45,216 bases of DNA, from contig CALKXE010000087.1 of the NCBI GenBank assembly GCA_938003955.1, forward strand, positions 1-45,216, written 5' to 3'. Below the pieces are notes generated by a model. It was given only the letters and a program-made list of their open reading frames with translations. It was not told the DNA's origin and did no database searches. The translations under genes and the position numbers were made by a program. Position 1 is the first letter of the stretch; each line of letters begins with the position of its first letter. This stretch comes from an uncultured Saprospiraceae bacterium (GTDB lineage: Bacteria; Bacteroidota; Bacteroidia; Chitinophagales; Saprospiraceae). Below are positions 17,011 to 27,500 of the stretch, one piece after another.

Positions 17011-17416
17011 TTTGGATCAATTAAGCAAAATACCCAATTCGCTATTCTCACTAATCTACCGTTATGATTTCATATAAAAAAATAATTTTAATTATAGATT
17101 GTCTTTCTATAATTATAGACATGATCTTAGATATAATATAATAGTGGTTTATATAAAGAACTAAGAAGGTACATTTGCTGACATAGAACATTTGTGACAA
17201 GAACAGATAATTATTTTGTTATAATTTAAGAGTAGTGCTTAATTATATGTTTTTAGCGATGTTAGGCAAAACATTCGTTATTAATTATTATTATTTTCAA
17301 ATGTTTTGATGGACAATAGTATGCATAGTGACTTTTTATTTATACTTTGAGTTTAATTTTAATCATTTCTTAACATTTGCAGTACAGCGCATTTAAATTT
17401 CAACTAACTATTTATT
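17011..17416. other. Long AT-rich intergenic region with repeats
   Basis: This region separates the minus-strand amidohydrolase from the plus-strand TonB-dependent receptor and holds both promoters. It contains the inverted plus direct repeat at 17090-17119 and a direct repeat of ACATTTGcTGACAtAGAAC (17171-17189 and, lacking two bases, 17188-17204). The first copy begins within a TACATTTG match to the TAnnTTTG box (17170-17177). A second weak box-like match (TATACTTTG) lies near 17351. No gene is visible. Confidence 0.5.
17090..17119. promoter_or_regulatory. Inverted and direct repeat of AATTATAGA
   Basis: AATTATAGA (17090-17098) and its reverse complement TCTATAATT (17106-17114) form a perfect 9-bp dyad with a 7-bp spacer. 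A further AATTATAGA at 17111-17119 lies exactly 21 bp from the first, about two helical turns. It is close to the start of the minus-strand amidohydrolase gene and about 300 bp before the receptor gene. This geometry fits a regulator operator; the regulator is unknown. Confidence 0.5.
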
Positions 17417-20152
17417 ATGAAGAAAATCGTACAATTAACATTACTCCTATTAACGGTAATACCATTTATGACCAATGCTCAAAGTATATCGGGCACGGTT
17501 ACAGATGACAGAGGACCAGTTATTGGGGCCACGATAAGTTCAGGATCAACAGGCACAATTACAGATATTGACGGAACCTATAGCCTTAAATTAAGTACAG
17601 GCAGTCAAGTTGTCAGAATTAGCTACTTGGGATTTGGGACACAGGAAAAGTCGATTACTTTAACTGATGGCCAAAATGAGGTGTGGGATGTTACTTTAAT
17701 AGAAGGTGTTTCATTAGATAATATTGTTGTAACAGGAACACGTTCAGCTCCTAGATCGTCAACGAATACAGCTGTACCTATTGATGTTGTTACTGCGAAA
17801 GAACTTATGATGACAGGTCAGAATTCTTTTGATAAGGCATTGACTTATAAAATTCCTTCATTTAACTCAGTAAATACACCAGTTAATGATGCGACGGCTC
17901 TACTAGATCCGTATGAAATTAGAAACATGGGACCGAGTAGAACATTGATCCTTATTGATGGTAAAAGAAAGAATACAAGTGCATTATTATATGTACAAAC
18001 TTCACCAGGTAGAGGAGAGACAGGTGCGGATATCTCAGCTATCCCACAGGGTGCTATTGAAAGAGTAGAGATCCTAAGAGATGGTGCATCAGCACAGTAT
18101 GGTTCAGATGCCATCGCAGGTGTAATGAACATAATCTTAAAGAAAAATGCGGATAGAGGAAGTATAACTTTCAATGCTGGTATCACTGGCGAAGGTGATG
18201 GCGAATCTTATGGAATAGCACTTAACAATGGTGCCAAACTAGGTGAAAATGGTTTTGTGAACTATACAGTTGATTTATCTAAACGAGAATTATCGAATAG
18301 ACCAGGTACGGTAAGTGCAGAGGGAGAAGCAGGTGATTTCGGTGCTGATCTTGGAGTAGTTCAAGAATTTTTGGCTAGAAATCCAGATGCAAACAATATC
18401 AATGGTAACCCAGAAACAACGGCGGCTAAATTTGCCATAAACTTGGGTGTTGATCTTTCAGATGATTCTGAATTGTATGGTAATGCAGCTTACGTCTACA
18501 AAAAAGTAAACAGTTTTGCTAATTACAGAACTCCTTACTGGAGAACAGTTGACGAATTCCCATATTTAGCGGATTTCTTTCCAGGAGATCACCCAACTAA
18601 CGCGGGTGGATATGATGGTTATGTTCCTACTTTTGATGGTGACCTTTTTGATTATAATGGTACAGTAGGTGTACGATCTAAAAAAGGTGGATGGAATTCA
18701 GATGCAAGTTTCACTTTTGGTAGTAACGAGCAAACTTATTTAGTTAGAAATACACATAATAGAAATGGTACATTAAACCCAGATGGTTCTAATAAGTACA
18801 AAGAAAATAGTCCACTTATTTTTGATCCAGGTGGTACTAGATTTAGCCACGTAGTAGGTAACATAGATATATCTAGAAGATTGAATGACAAATTCGGAAT
18901 TGCATTTGGTTCTGAGTTTAGAAGTGAGACTTTTACAGTTATAGAAGGCATACTTTCTTCTTATGAAGATGGAGGTGGAGATTCATTTGCAGGTAACGAT
19001 CCTAGAAACTCTGGTTCATTTAACAGATACAACTTCGGTGGGTATTTCGATGTTGCATATGATATAAATGATGATTTCCTTGTCAATGGTACAGGTAGAG
19101 TCGAAAATTATAGTGACTTCGGTTCTGCTTTTGTTTGGAAGTTAAGTTCTAGATATAAAATTGCAGACAATAAGGCAACAATTAGAGGGTCTGTATCTAC
19201 AGGATTCAGAGCACCATCATTGCACCAGATTTTCACACAGAAAGCACAATACAGTTTCATCCCAGGACAAGGAATCCAGGTAGGTGGACTTGTAAACAAT
19301 GTTTCTAGAGAAGCAAAATTATTAGGACTACCTTCTCTAAAACCTGAAAAATCAACAAACATTACTGTTGGTTTTGGGTTGAGACCTAGTGATGACTTTA
19401 GTTTCACACTAGATTACTACAATATTGCAGTAGAAGACAGAGTGATTCTATCTTCGGAGATTGGAGCTACTGATGGAGGAGCTACTCCTCTTGATGTAAT
19501 ATTACAAGACAACAATCTTTCTGATTTAAGTTTCTTTGTAAATGGACTAGATACTAGAACTTCAGGTTTGGATTTCGTAGCGAGTTACAGAGGTGTTTCA
19601 TTAGGATCTAGTAAGTTAGGAATTAACTTATCTGGTAATTATACACTACAAAATGAAAGAGATGGAGCGGTTAAAAACCCTGCATTAGTAGAGTCTGCTG
19701 GACAGACAGTATCTAATCAGACTCAAGAAGCTCTATTCTTTACTTCTAGACCATTATTCAAAGTGATTTTAGGGTTAGATGCAAGATTCGGAAAGTTAGG
19801 TGTTTCACTTAACAATACTGTTTTCGGTCCAACGACATTCTACCAACAAGGACTAGATCAAGGACTTTATACAGAGTTTTCGACTAAAGTAGTTACTGAT
19901 TTAGCTCTTAACTATGGATTTACAGACAAAGTAAATTTGACGCTTAATCTGAATAATTTGCTAGGTATTTTACCAGAGTGGAGTTTCAAAGGTGATGATA
20001 CATTCACAGGAAGTCTTGATGATGCTGCATACCTTCAGAATCAATCTAACTTAATCACTTTCAATCAGAGATATTCTCAGATGACATATGATGGTTACCA
20101 TTTCAGTCAGTTAGGAAGATTGTTTAATCTTTCTCTTAACGTTGAATTTTAA
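17417..20152 (+). CDS. TonB-dependent outer-membrane receptor
   Basis: The 911-residue protein has a signal peptide (about 1-21, ending MTNAQ), then a CarboxypepD-regulatory-like beta-sandwich (SISGTVTDDRGPVIGATIS, about 23-105). A TonB-box/plug region follows (NIVVTGTRSAPRSSTNTAVP, about 111-130; LILIDGKRKNT; AIERVEILRDGASAQYGSDAIAGVMNIILK), and then a 22-strand-type barrel ending LFNLSLNVEF. It imports a large or scarce ligand through the outer membrane using TonB energy. No SusD-like partner follows, so it is probably not a polysaccharide-utilisation receptor of the SusC type; siderophore, vitamin or peptide uptake is possible. Transcription probably ends at the hairpin 20177-20211. Confidence 0.95.
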   Translation: MKKIVQLTLLLLTVIPFMTNAQSISGTVTDDRGPVIGATISSGSTGTITDIDGTYSLKLSTGSQVVRISYLGFGTQEKSITLTDGQNEVWDVTLIEGVSLDNIVVTGTRSAPRSSTNTAVPIDVVTAKELMMTGQNSFDKALTYKIPSFNSVNTPVNDATALLDPYEIRNMGPSRTLILIDGKRKNTSALLYVQTSPGRGETGADISAIPQGAIERVEILRDGASAQYGSDAIAGVMNIILKKNADRGSITFNAGITGEGDGESYGIALNNGAKLGENGFVNYTVDLSKRELSNRPGTVSAEGEAGDFGADLGVVQEFLARNPDANNINGNPETTAAKFAINLGVDLSDDSELYGNAAYVYKKVNSFANYRTPYWRTVDEFPYLADFFPGDHPTNAGGYDGYVPTFDGDLFDYNGTVGVRSKKGGWNSDASFTFGSNEQTYLVRNTHNRNGTLNPDGSNKYKENSPLIFDPGGTRFSHVVGNIDISRRLNDKFGIAFGSEFRSETFTVIEGILSSYEDGGGDSFAGNDPRNSGSFNRYNFGGYFDVAYDINDDFLVNGTGRVENYSDFGSAFVWKLSSRYKIADNKATIRGSVSTGFRAPSLHQIFTQKAQYSFIPGQGIQVGGLVNNVSREAKLLGLPSLKPEKSTNITVGFGLRPSDDFSFTLDYYNIAVEDRVILSSEIGATDGGATPLDVILQDNNLSDLSFFVNGLDTRTSGLDFVASYRGVSLGSSKLGINLSGNYTLQNERDGAVKNPALVESAGQTVSNQTQEALFFTSRPLFKVILGLDARFGKLGVSLNNTVFGPTTFYQQGLDQGLYTEFSTKVVTDLALNYGFTDKVNLTLNLNNLLGILPEWSFKGDDTFTGSLDDAAYLQNQSNLITFNQRYSQMTYDGYHFSQLGRLFNLSLNVEF

Positions 20153-20176
20153 GAATTAAGAATTTTAGTTTATTAT

Positions 20177-20211
20177 GACCTTGATCGACGATGTTGATCA
20201 AGGTCTTTTTT
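20177..20211 (+). terminator. Rho-independent terminator after the TonB-dependent receptor
   Basis: A perfect 10-bp stem, GACCTTGATC (20177-20186) and GATCAAGGTC (20196-20205), with a 9-nt loop is followed by a run of six T. It lies 24 nt after the receptor stop codon. Confidence 0.9.
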
Positions 20212-20361
20212 ATAATAATACATTTTTGTTTAACCCAATTCATTCGGCACGCATTGAGCTTTCTGCGAAAGTCCATTGTTTCTTAGCTTATGTTCATAGT
20301 TTTTAGATTAGACTAATAACAAAAGTTTCGAAACACAGATCTCTATTAACTCCCATTTCCT

Positions 20362-20369
20362 TATCTTTA
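20362..20369 (+). promoter_or_regulatory. Possible -7 box for hflX
   Basis: TATCTTTA resembles the Bacteroidota -7 element TAnnTTTG with one mismatch, 24 nt before the hflX ATG. No convincing -33 TTTG lies at the right spacing. Weak support. Confidence 0.35.
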
Positions 20370-20393
20370 CATCCAATTCAATAAAACATATAT

Positions 20394-21608
20394 ATGAGCG
20401 ACATCTGGCAGGTTGGTAAAAAGAAGAAGACAGGAATACGTAAAGGTGTAGAAAACGCTGTACTTGTGAGCGTCATATTGGATGGCCAAAGGAAAGAAGA
20501 AGCGCAAGAACATCTCGATGAGTTAGAGTTCTTAGCTATGACAGCTGGAGCGAATACTGTAAAGCAATTCACTCAAAAGCTGAAACATCCTAATTCTCGG
20601 ACCTTTGTAGGAACTGGAAAGATGGAAGAGATACGTCAGTATATCGAGGATCATGAAGATATAGTCATGGTTATATTCGATGATGACCTTTCAGGAAAAC
20701 AAACCAGTATACTGGAAGAAGAACTGAAGGTGAAGATCATTGATCGTAGTACGCTTATCCTTGATATATTCGCAAGTAGAGCACAGACTGCACAGGCTCG
20801 TACACAAGTGGAACTGGCCCAGATGAAATATCTTCTTCCACGATTAAGAGGATTATGGGATCACTTAGAAAGACAACGAGGTGGAATTGGAATGAGAGGT
20901 CCTGGAGAGATGGAGATTGAAACAGATAGAAGGATCGTCTGGGATAAAATAGCATTACTAAAAGCTCGATTAGAAAAGATAGACAAACAAGCAATCACTC
21001 AGCGTAAGAATCGTGGTGATATGATCCGAGTTGCATTAGTGGGATATACAAATGCCGGAAAATCAACCTTGATGAATCTTCTAAGTAAGTCAGAAGTATT
21101 TGCAGAAGATAAGTTATTCGCAACCTTGGATACTACAGTAAGAAAAGTAGTCTTAGAAAGAATGCCATTTTTGATGTCGGACACTGTAGGATTTATCAGA
21201 AAACTGCCACACCATTTAGTTGAAAGCTTTAAGTCTACATTAGATGAAACAAGAGAAAGTGATATCCTAATCCATGTAGTAGACGTATCTCACCCACAAT
21301 TCGAAGATCAGCTAAAAACGGTAAATAAAACGCTTGAGGAACTAGAAGTAGGAGATAAGAAAACACTGATCGTTTTCAACAAAATCGATTTATACAGAGA
21401 ACGATACTTCGATGATTTACTAGACGAAGACGTCAAAGTAGAAATTCTTGCCGAACTCAAACAGAATCTTAAAAACAACTATGATCATGATAATATGTTC
21501 ATCTCAGCTAAAGATGGAGAAAACATTCCTGAGCTAAAAGCTAAGATCAAAATTATGGTTGAGGAGATGTATAATGTGAGGTATCCTTATAAATCGAAGT
21601 TCTTTTAA
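20394..21608 (+). CDS. hflX: GTPase HflX
   Basis: HflX is a ribosome-associated GTPase that splits or rescues stalled 70S ribosomes under stress. The 404-residue protein has the N-terminal HflX nucleotide-binding-like domain (QKLKHPNSRTFVGTGKMEEI, about 61-80), the linker signature RGGIGMRGPGEMEIETDRR (about 162-180) and a G domain. In the G domain G1 is GYTNAGKST (217-225), G3 is DTVGF and G4 is NKID. Length is normal. It stands alone between terminators or gaps; ligA follows 176 nt later on the same strand. Confidence 0.96.
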   Translation: MSDIWQVGKKKKTGIRKGVENAVLVSVILDGQRKEEAQEHLDELEFLAMTAGANTVKQFTQKLKHPNSRTFVGTGKMEEIRQYIEDHEDIVMVIFDDDLSGKQTSILEEELKVKIIDRSTLILDIFASRAQTAQARTQVELAQMKYLLPRLRGLWDHLERQRGGIGMRGPGEMEIETDRRIVWDKIALLKARLEKIDKQAITQRKNRGDMIRVALVGYTNAGKSTLMNLLSKSEVFAEDKLFATLDTTVRKVVLERMPFLMSDTVGFIRKLPHHLVESFKSTLDETRESDILIHVVDVSHPQFEDQLKTVNKTLEELEVGDKKTLIVFNKIDLYRERYFDDLLDEDVKVEILAELKQNLKNNYDHDNMFISAKDGENIPELKAKIKIMVEEMYNVRYPYKSKFF

Positions 21609-21630
21609 GAAATTGCGAAGTCGTTACTTC

Positions 21631-21665
21631 TGCAAAATCGTGAAATCGCTCAACTGCAAAATCGC
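21631..21665. repeat. Short 24-bp periodic repeat
   Basis: CTGCAAAATCG occurs at 21631-21641 and again at 21655-21665, a period of 24 bp, between hflX and ligA. Only two copies are present. It has no clear dyad structure. Confidence 0.5.
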
Positions 21666-21754
21666 TTTTTGATGTTGATTATTTTTCATAGCTTAATATT
21701 ATGGATTCATTATTAACTTAATTCGTTTCCTTTCTATTTATCATGCCTTTCAAT

Positions 21755-21762
21755 TACATTTG
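21755..21762 (+). promoter_or_regulatory. Candidate -7 box for ligA
   Basis: TACATTTG is an exact match to the Bacteroidota -7 consensus TAnnTTTG, 22 nt upstream of the ligA start. A matching -33 TTTG is not evident. Confidence 0.45.
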
Positions 21763-21784
21763 TTAGCATAAATATCTACGCATA

Positions 21785-23911
21785 ATGTATTCTACACAAG
21801 AGCAAAAGAAAATATACGACCTCTCTAAACAGATGTTGAAGACGGAAAATATATCCCCTTTGGATATTGGTTCACTTAGAGATCTTCTTAAATTTCATGA
21901 GTGGAAATATTATGTAGAGAACCAGCCTGTAGTCTCAGATTTCGAATACGATCAACTCTACAAAAAGCTAGAAGCACTCGAACGTTCGAATCCAAATTTA
22001 ATAACACTAGATTCACCTACACAAAGGGTCGCTAGCGATTTGAATCCAGATTTTGAACCAGTAGCTCATACTGTACCGATGCTGTCGCTAGGTAACTCTT
22101 ACAATGCGGACGACCTCAATGATTTTGACAAACAGATCAAGAAACTGTGTGGATTAGACCCAGATTCTAAGGTCGAATACTGTATAGAACCAAAGTTCGA
22201 TGGAGGAAGTATCGCGCTCGTATATGAAGATGACTACTTGGTAAGAGGCGCCACTAGAGGAAATGGCACCAAAGGAGAAGAAATGACTCCAAATGCCAAA
22301 GCAATGCCATCGATTCCGCTCAAAGCCGCATTTTCCAAATTAGGCATATTCAAAGCGGAGCTTCGTGGAGAAGCTTTGATCAGAAAAGATAATTTTGATA
22401 AGGTAAACAAGGAACGTGTAAAAGCGGGGAAAGAACTATTTGCTAATCCGAGAAACGCAGCGACAGGAGGATTAAGAACCAAAGATGCTAACGAGACTCG
22501 AAGAAGAGGTCTGGAAGCATTTATATTCCAATTGGGATATGCTGTTGATTCAGCTGGCAATGACATGTTGCCCACTCTTGCTACCCATGACAAAGGAATA
22601 GAAACACTGGGAAACCTTGGTTTTAAAATTCCAATAATCGAACGGAAAGTAGTAGATTCTATCCAAGGAGCTATTGACTTTTGTAAAGATTGGGAGGAAA
22701 AGAGAGATGATTACCACTACGAGATAGATGGTATGGTAGTGAAAGTAAATAGTCTAGAACTGCAAGATAAATGTGGCTTTACTTCCCATCATCCAAGATG
22801 GGCAATAGCTTACAAATTCAAGGCAAAACAGGCGACGACAAAAATGATCAACATCGAATATCAGGTGGGTAAGGTCGGTTCCATCACACCAGTTGCCAAG
22901 CTTGATCCTGTTCATATTGCAGGGGTAACCGTATCTTCTGTCTCGCTACACAATGAAGAATTTATAGTAGGTAAAGATCTAAGAATAGGAGACACCGTAG
23001 TCGTAGAGCGTGCAGGCGATGTGATTCCATATATAGTGAAATCACTGGAGGAATTGAGAGATGGATCAGAAGAACCGCCAAAGTTTCCAGAATTCTGTCC
23101 GATTAACACGACAGACACTCAAGTCCCTTTAGTAAAAATAGAAACCGAGGCAGCATGGCGATGTCCTAATTGTGTTTGTGGTGCTCAGGAGTTGCAAAAA
23201 ATAATCTTCCATGTATCGAAAGTAGCTATGGATATCGATGGATTTGGTAAGTCTAATGTTGAGCGGTTTCACCAAGAAGGATGGCTCCAAGACATCTCTG
23301 ACGTTTATAATCTAGACTACAGTCAAATTTCTACATTGGAAGGTTTTGGCCAAAGAAGTGCCGTCAAATTAGAAGCGAGCATTAATAAAGCAAAGGAAAA
23401 TCCAATATCAAAATTATTACACTCACTATCTGTACACCACTTGGGTAAAAAAGCGTCTCAATTGATTGCTCAAGAGATTGAGCATGTGCTCGATTTGAGA
23501 GATTGGACAGAAGAGAAATTCACAGACATTAAAGACATAGGTCCTGTAGTGGCCAAAAATGTAATCGAATACTTCTCCAATCCAATAAATATCAGAATGC
23601 TGGAGCGCATGGAAAATTATGGTGTCAATCTCACTCAGACAGAAGAAGATAAACCGCTTCAAATTGCAGAAGGAGCTCCATTAGCTGGTAAGACGATATT
23701 ATTTACGGGTTCGCTTCAACGTATGGGCCGAAAACGTGCGCAGGAATTAGCTGCGAAACATGGTGCAAAGAATATTTCTGCGGTGAGTAAAAACTTGGAT
23801 GTTCTAGTTGCAGGTGAGAAAGCTGGATCAAAATTGAAGAAAGCGGAGGCACTGGGTACTGTTCAAGTAATGAGTGAAGATGAATTTATAGAATTGATTG
23901 GGGAAGAGTAA
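21785..23911 (+). CDS. ligA: NAD-dependent DNA ligase with an altered zinc finger
   Basis: LigA seals nicks in DNA replication and repair using NAD+. The 708-residue protein has the full architecture: domain Ia (LKFHEWKYYVENQPVVSDFEYD), the adenylation site KFDGG with Lys137, an OB fold (VGKVGSITPVAKLDPV), a zinc finger, helix-hairpin-helix repeats (GFGQRSAVKLE; IKDIGPVVAKNV) and a C-terminal BRCT domain (AGKTILFTGSLQRMGRKRAQEL). The zinc finger is unusual: the first CxxC is CPIN (Cys438, Asn441), while the second half is CPNCVC (Cys460, Cys463, Cys465), with an extra cysteine at 463. The gene is otherwise normal, probably essential, and not in an operon. Confidence 0.97.
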   Translation: MYSTQEQKKIYDLSKQMLKTENISPLDIGSLRDLLKFHEWKYYVENQPVVSDFEYDQLYKKLEALERSNPNLITLDSPTQRVASDLNPDFEPVAHTVPMLSLGNSYNADDLNDFDKQIKKLCGLDPDSKVEYCIEPKFDGGSIALVYEDDYLVRGATRGNGTKGEEMTPNAKAMPSIPLKAAFSKLGIFKAELRGEALIRKDNFDKVNKERVKAGKELFANPRNAATGGLRTKDANETRRRGLEAFIFQLGYAVDSAGNDMLPTLATHDKGIETLGNLGFKIPIIERKVVDSIQGAIDFCKDWEEKRDDYHYEIDGMVVKVNSLELQDKCGFTSHHPRWAIAYKFKAKQATTKMINIEYQVGKVGSITPVAKLDPVHIAGVTVSSVSLHNEEFIVGKDLRIGDTVVVERAGDVIPYIVKSLEELRDGSEEPPKFPEFCPINTTDTQVPLVKIETEAAWRCPNCVCGAQELQKIIFHVSKVAMDIDGFGKSNVERFHQEGWLQDISDVYNLDYSQISTLEGFGQRSAVKLEASINKAKENPISKLLHSLSVHHLGKKASQLIAQEIEHVLDLRDWTEEKFTDIKDIGPVVAKNVIEYFSNPINIRMLERMENYGVNLTQTEEDKPLQIAEGAPLAGKTILFTGSLQRMGRKRAQELAAKHGAKNISAVSKNLDVLVAGEKAGSKLKKAEALGTVQVMSEDEFIELIGEE

Positions 23912-24116
23912 TTTTGTATTGTAGATTATTCGATGTTTCGACACTAGACTATTCGACTTTATTGGATGGTTTAATTCATATGACTTATATAGATATGCGT
24001 TATGTCATTTCTACTTGAACTAAATCACTGCTAGGTGCTCATGACGAAGTACGATTAAAATAGTACGCCCAAACCATTTTATGTAGTATAGCGTCTTTAT
24101 AAAAAATACTGATCAC

Positions 24117-24503
24117 ATGAAACATCTAATAATTTGCACACTCTTTACTTTGCTTGTTATATCATGTAATAAAGAAGAAACTTCAAGCAACATTACTCAA
24201 GAAAACCTAATAGCTTGCTGGAAGCATGACTCCGAAGCACAAACAACTGACGGTAATACAACATACCTAATGACAAAATGTGAAGTAAAGGACTTCCCTG
24301 CCTCTTGGTTTAGATATTCAATAATATTTGAAGAAGATAATAAAGGGTCGGAGCTTTTACTTGCACCTAATGATGCACATTCTTATCATGATATAACTTG
24401 GCGCTTATCCGATCAAAATCTAACTATTAATGGTCTCTTTGAAGAGGTCGAATATAGTGTAGAGTTTATAAGTGCAGAATCAATATTACTTACTAAGAAT
24501 TAA
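24117..24503 (+). CDS. Small lipoprotein, lipocalin-like
   Basis: The 128-residue protein has a lipobox signal peptide (LLVISC, Cys17) and a short strand-rich domain (ENLIACWKHDSE; EVEYSVEFISAESILLTKN), reminiscent of the lipocalin-like lipoproteins common in Bacteroidota. I cannot assign a family firmly. Its stop lies two bases from the end of the convergent 1195-residue gene. The role is unknown. Confidence 0.7.
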   Translation: MKHLIICTLFTLLVISCNKEETSSNITQENLIACWKHDSEAQTTDGNTTYLMTKCEVKDFPASWFRYSIIFEEDNKGSELLLAPNDAHSYHDITWRLSDQNLTINGLFEEVEYSVEFISAESILLTKN

Positions 24504-24505
24504 TA

Positions 24506-27500
24506 TCAAAAAGTAGCCTTTACTTGAGCACGAGCTATATGTATAGTAGATGCGTTACCCGTTTTCCTGCCCTCATAACTGATATTAAGATCAATATTAT
24601 TGGAGAGTCGCTTTGTGAAAAGTGTGTTCCATATAAAATTCCTTCCTTCTTTTAGCCCATCTAAAAGATCAAATTCTATAGGACTGTTGGCTTGTACATC
24701 AGTGGTTACATTCACATAACTGAAAGAAAAATTTAGATTAGCATTAGAGGCTTGCCGATATGTTGTAGCTAAGGTAAAATCATGACTACTGGCTACTTCT
24801 CCACTATTTATCTGTTGCTTTCTTGTGTCATATGCATACTGAAGATTGATTCTAAAATCACTACTTGGTCTATAGCTAACTTCTGGATTAAGTGAATAAA
24901 AATTAATATCAAGATTCCTTGTTGGATCAATAATCGAAGTGTAGTTTCTATTGCCATTTTTCAGATTCAAAATAAAATCGGCTGATTTAGCCAATCGTAC
25001 TCTTGATCTAAAAAAACTCTCAATCAAACCTCTACTTTCTCTTCCAGATATCTGGGTAAATACATTCTCGGTCACTTTATTTCCTACTTGAAAATCGATC
25101 GTCGGATTCCCTCTATTGACAAATAATGTATTACTAATGAGAGAATTGTAGCTAACCAGGTTCGTATCCACTGAACTAAAATTCAAGAATGTACTTTCTT
25201 GACTTGTCCCATCGTCTTCCACTTTTTTTGCAATTCTAAACGTACTCACAGTGGATAATCTTGACAATACATTCTCTGTCCAGTGAGTTTTCTTTTTGGC
25301 TCTATCATCTTTTTCCGAACTATTCAATTTCGATCTCTCCTTTCTTTTCTTCTTTTTTCTTGCAGAGAAGAACTTCTTCGGATCTATTCTGAGGCTTTGT
25401 GTTAGACTTTGATTATTCGTTGTGATAAACTCATTGTTAATCAATGACAGTCTTATGAAATTGCCAGTCCCTAAATCAGGAGCATATCTGAAGTTATTAT
25501 TGACCAATACAGAATCAGCATTACCAATATAAATATAATCTCCCTGTCCAGTTTCTACTTTCTCGTAGAAATACTCAATTTTTGGTTCTTGTCCAGAATT
25601 TATTAGGTAGTTTGTATTAGTAAGAAAGAGACCGTCCCATGCTTGTAAGTTATGATCGAGTCTACCGATAAGTGTTCGTTTACTTTTGCTGGCATTAGGT
25701 AGTAATTCTTCGCGGCCTACCACAAAATCCCTAATTCCAAAATTAAAACTTAATGCATGCTTTAGTGAGAAAGTCCACTTAGCCGAAGTATTTATCTCAT
25801 TGGTGGCAATACTTTCAACAAGATTTTCCGCTTCCGGGAAAAAATCTTTTCTACTACTATATTGAACTTTATAATGCAGTCTATTCTCTTCTCCATTTTC
25901 AAGGTATGCCCTGTAGATATCAAATGCAAAACTATTAGCGAGCAGATCGTTTGAGCCAGTCAACAATGATCTCTTGTTCACCTCCCCTTCGTAAATTGCT
26001 CCTAATCTTAGCGTTCTTTTTTTAGAAATCAATTGAGAAACATCAACCTTCGGCCTTTCGAATAATGTCTTCTCATCGAATCCTTCACTTGAGAGATAGT
26101 CCATCTTTCCCAAAGCAGTAAACCCCTTCTTTCGGAATATGAAATTTGCATTATGATTTATTCCTTGGTAATCACTACTTACTGATAAGTCATTGGCTTC
26201 GACTCCAAAACTCTTGAAAGTATACTTGATTTCCATTGAATCTATTTTACCAATTCCAATAGATGATTCTATCAGGTTTTGACGACCACTAATCAGGGGA
26301 TTTGTAATGTTCCAATCTCGGCTAAACTCAGCATTTCTGTAAGGGTTTAGTGGAACATAGTTCGCATCTACAAATTCGAATTTATTATCCGTAAATAGTT
26401 TAATTTTTCGCCTCTTACTAAGATTAATATTGTGGTCATAAGTTAGCACTGCGGCATAACCTACATTATTATTATTACCCAACTCCGCGAATCTATTAAC
26501 ATCAGTATTACTCAGCGACACTTCAGATCCAATATTAATATTATCTCTTGGTCTTAATTTAGCACCAAAACTTAGTATCTGTTTTTTCTCGGGAGGAGTA
26601 AGCGATGTAAATGGCTCATAAATACCATTTCCTGGTCCAACATATTTATAGACTCGTCCATTAACTAGTGTATTATCATCTATAATATACCTCCCCTCTC
26701 CTACAGATACTTCCATGAATGACGCCAGAAATAATTGCTCAGAATTATCAGCACTATACTCTAAAAAAAAAGGATCTGTGTCCCCTGGTATTACACTAGT
26801 ATTAAGACGATATCTTACTTGGCCAGGAATAAAAACAGTATCCGTCAGTGGCCTAATAGAAGAAATTCGTGCACTCCCTATATTATCACCTACCATTTTC
26901 AGCAAATTGATATCAGTACTGTCTAGCACAATATCGCCAGTCGAAGTCTTACTATCTTGTTCATTATAAAAATTGAAGTTTAGATCAAATTTTGATGTTT
27001 TATAATAGAGATTAGAAGCATATACACTACGTAAATAATTATTGGTTCGGTATTCATATTCTACAATAATTCTAGTTTCTCTAGCTATCAATCTATTAGG
27101 AGTGAAGGTAACCTCCGCTCTGTTATAATCAATGATATAATCATAGTCCAGTCCCCTTTCCAACAATCTACCATCCAAGTAAACCTTTTCAGAACCGGAT
27201 AAAACGATAAGAAACCGTTCACCATTATTCCCAGTCAATTTATAGGGTCCTTGATTTCCCTCTTTGGTATCTAGTGTCTGTCTTGCAAATTTCCCTCTAG
27301 AAATGGCGAAACTACCATTACTAATGAGCTTACTACCATTACTAAAATCCGTAATATTTGAGCCTGAAAGTCCTTTTAGTTTTTTAAAGTAATTGATAAA
27401 ATATCCATCAGGCCGTTCTAGATTATAATCACCAGCTATGATGCTAGTTTTGTCGCGACTTACTTTGATGAATACTTTATCGAACTCCTGGATAAGCTGC

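Noticed and set aside
23922..23956. Direct repeat TAGATTATTCGA / TAGACTATTCGA after ligA
   Set aside because: Two imperfect copies in AT-rich DNA without symmetry or promoter context; could be chance.
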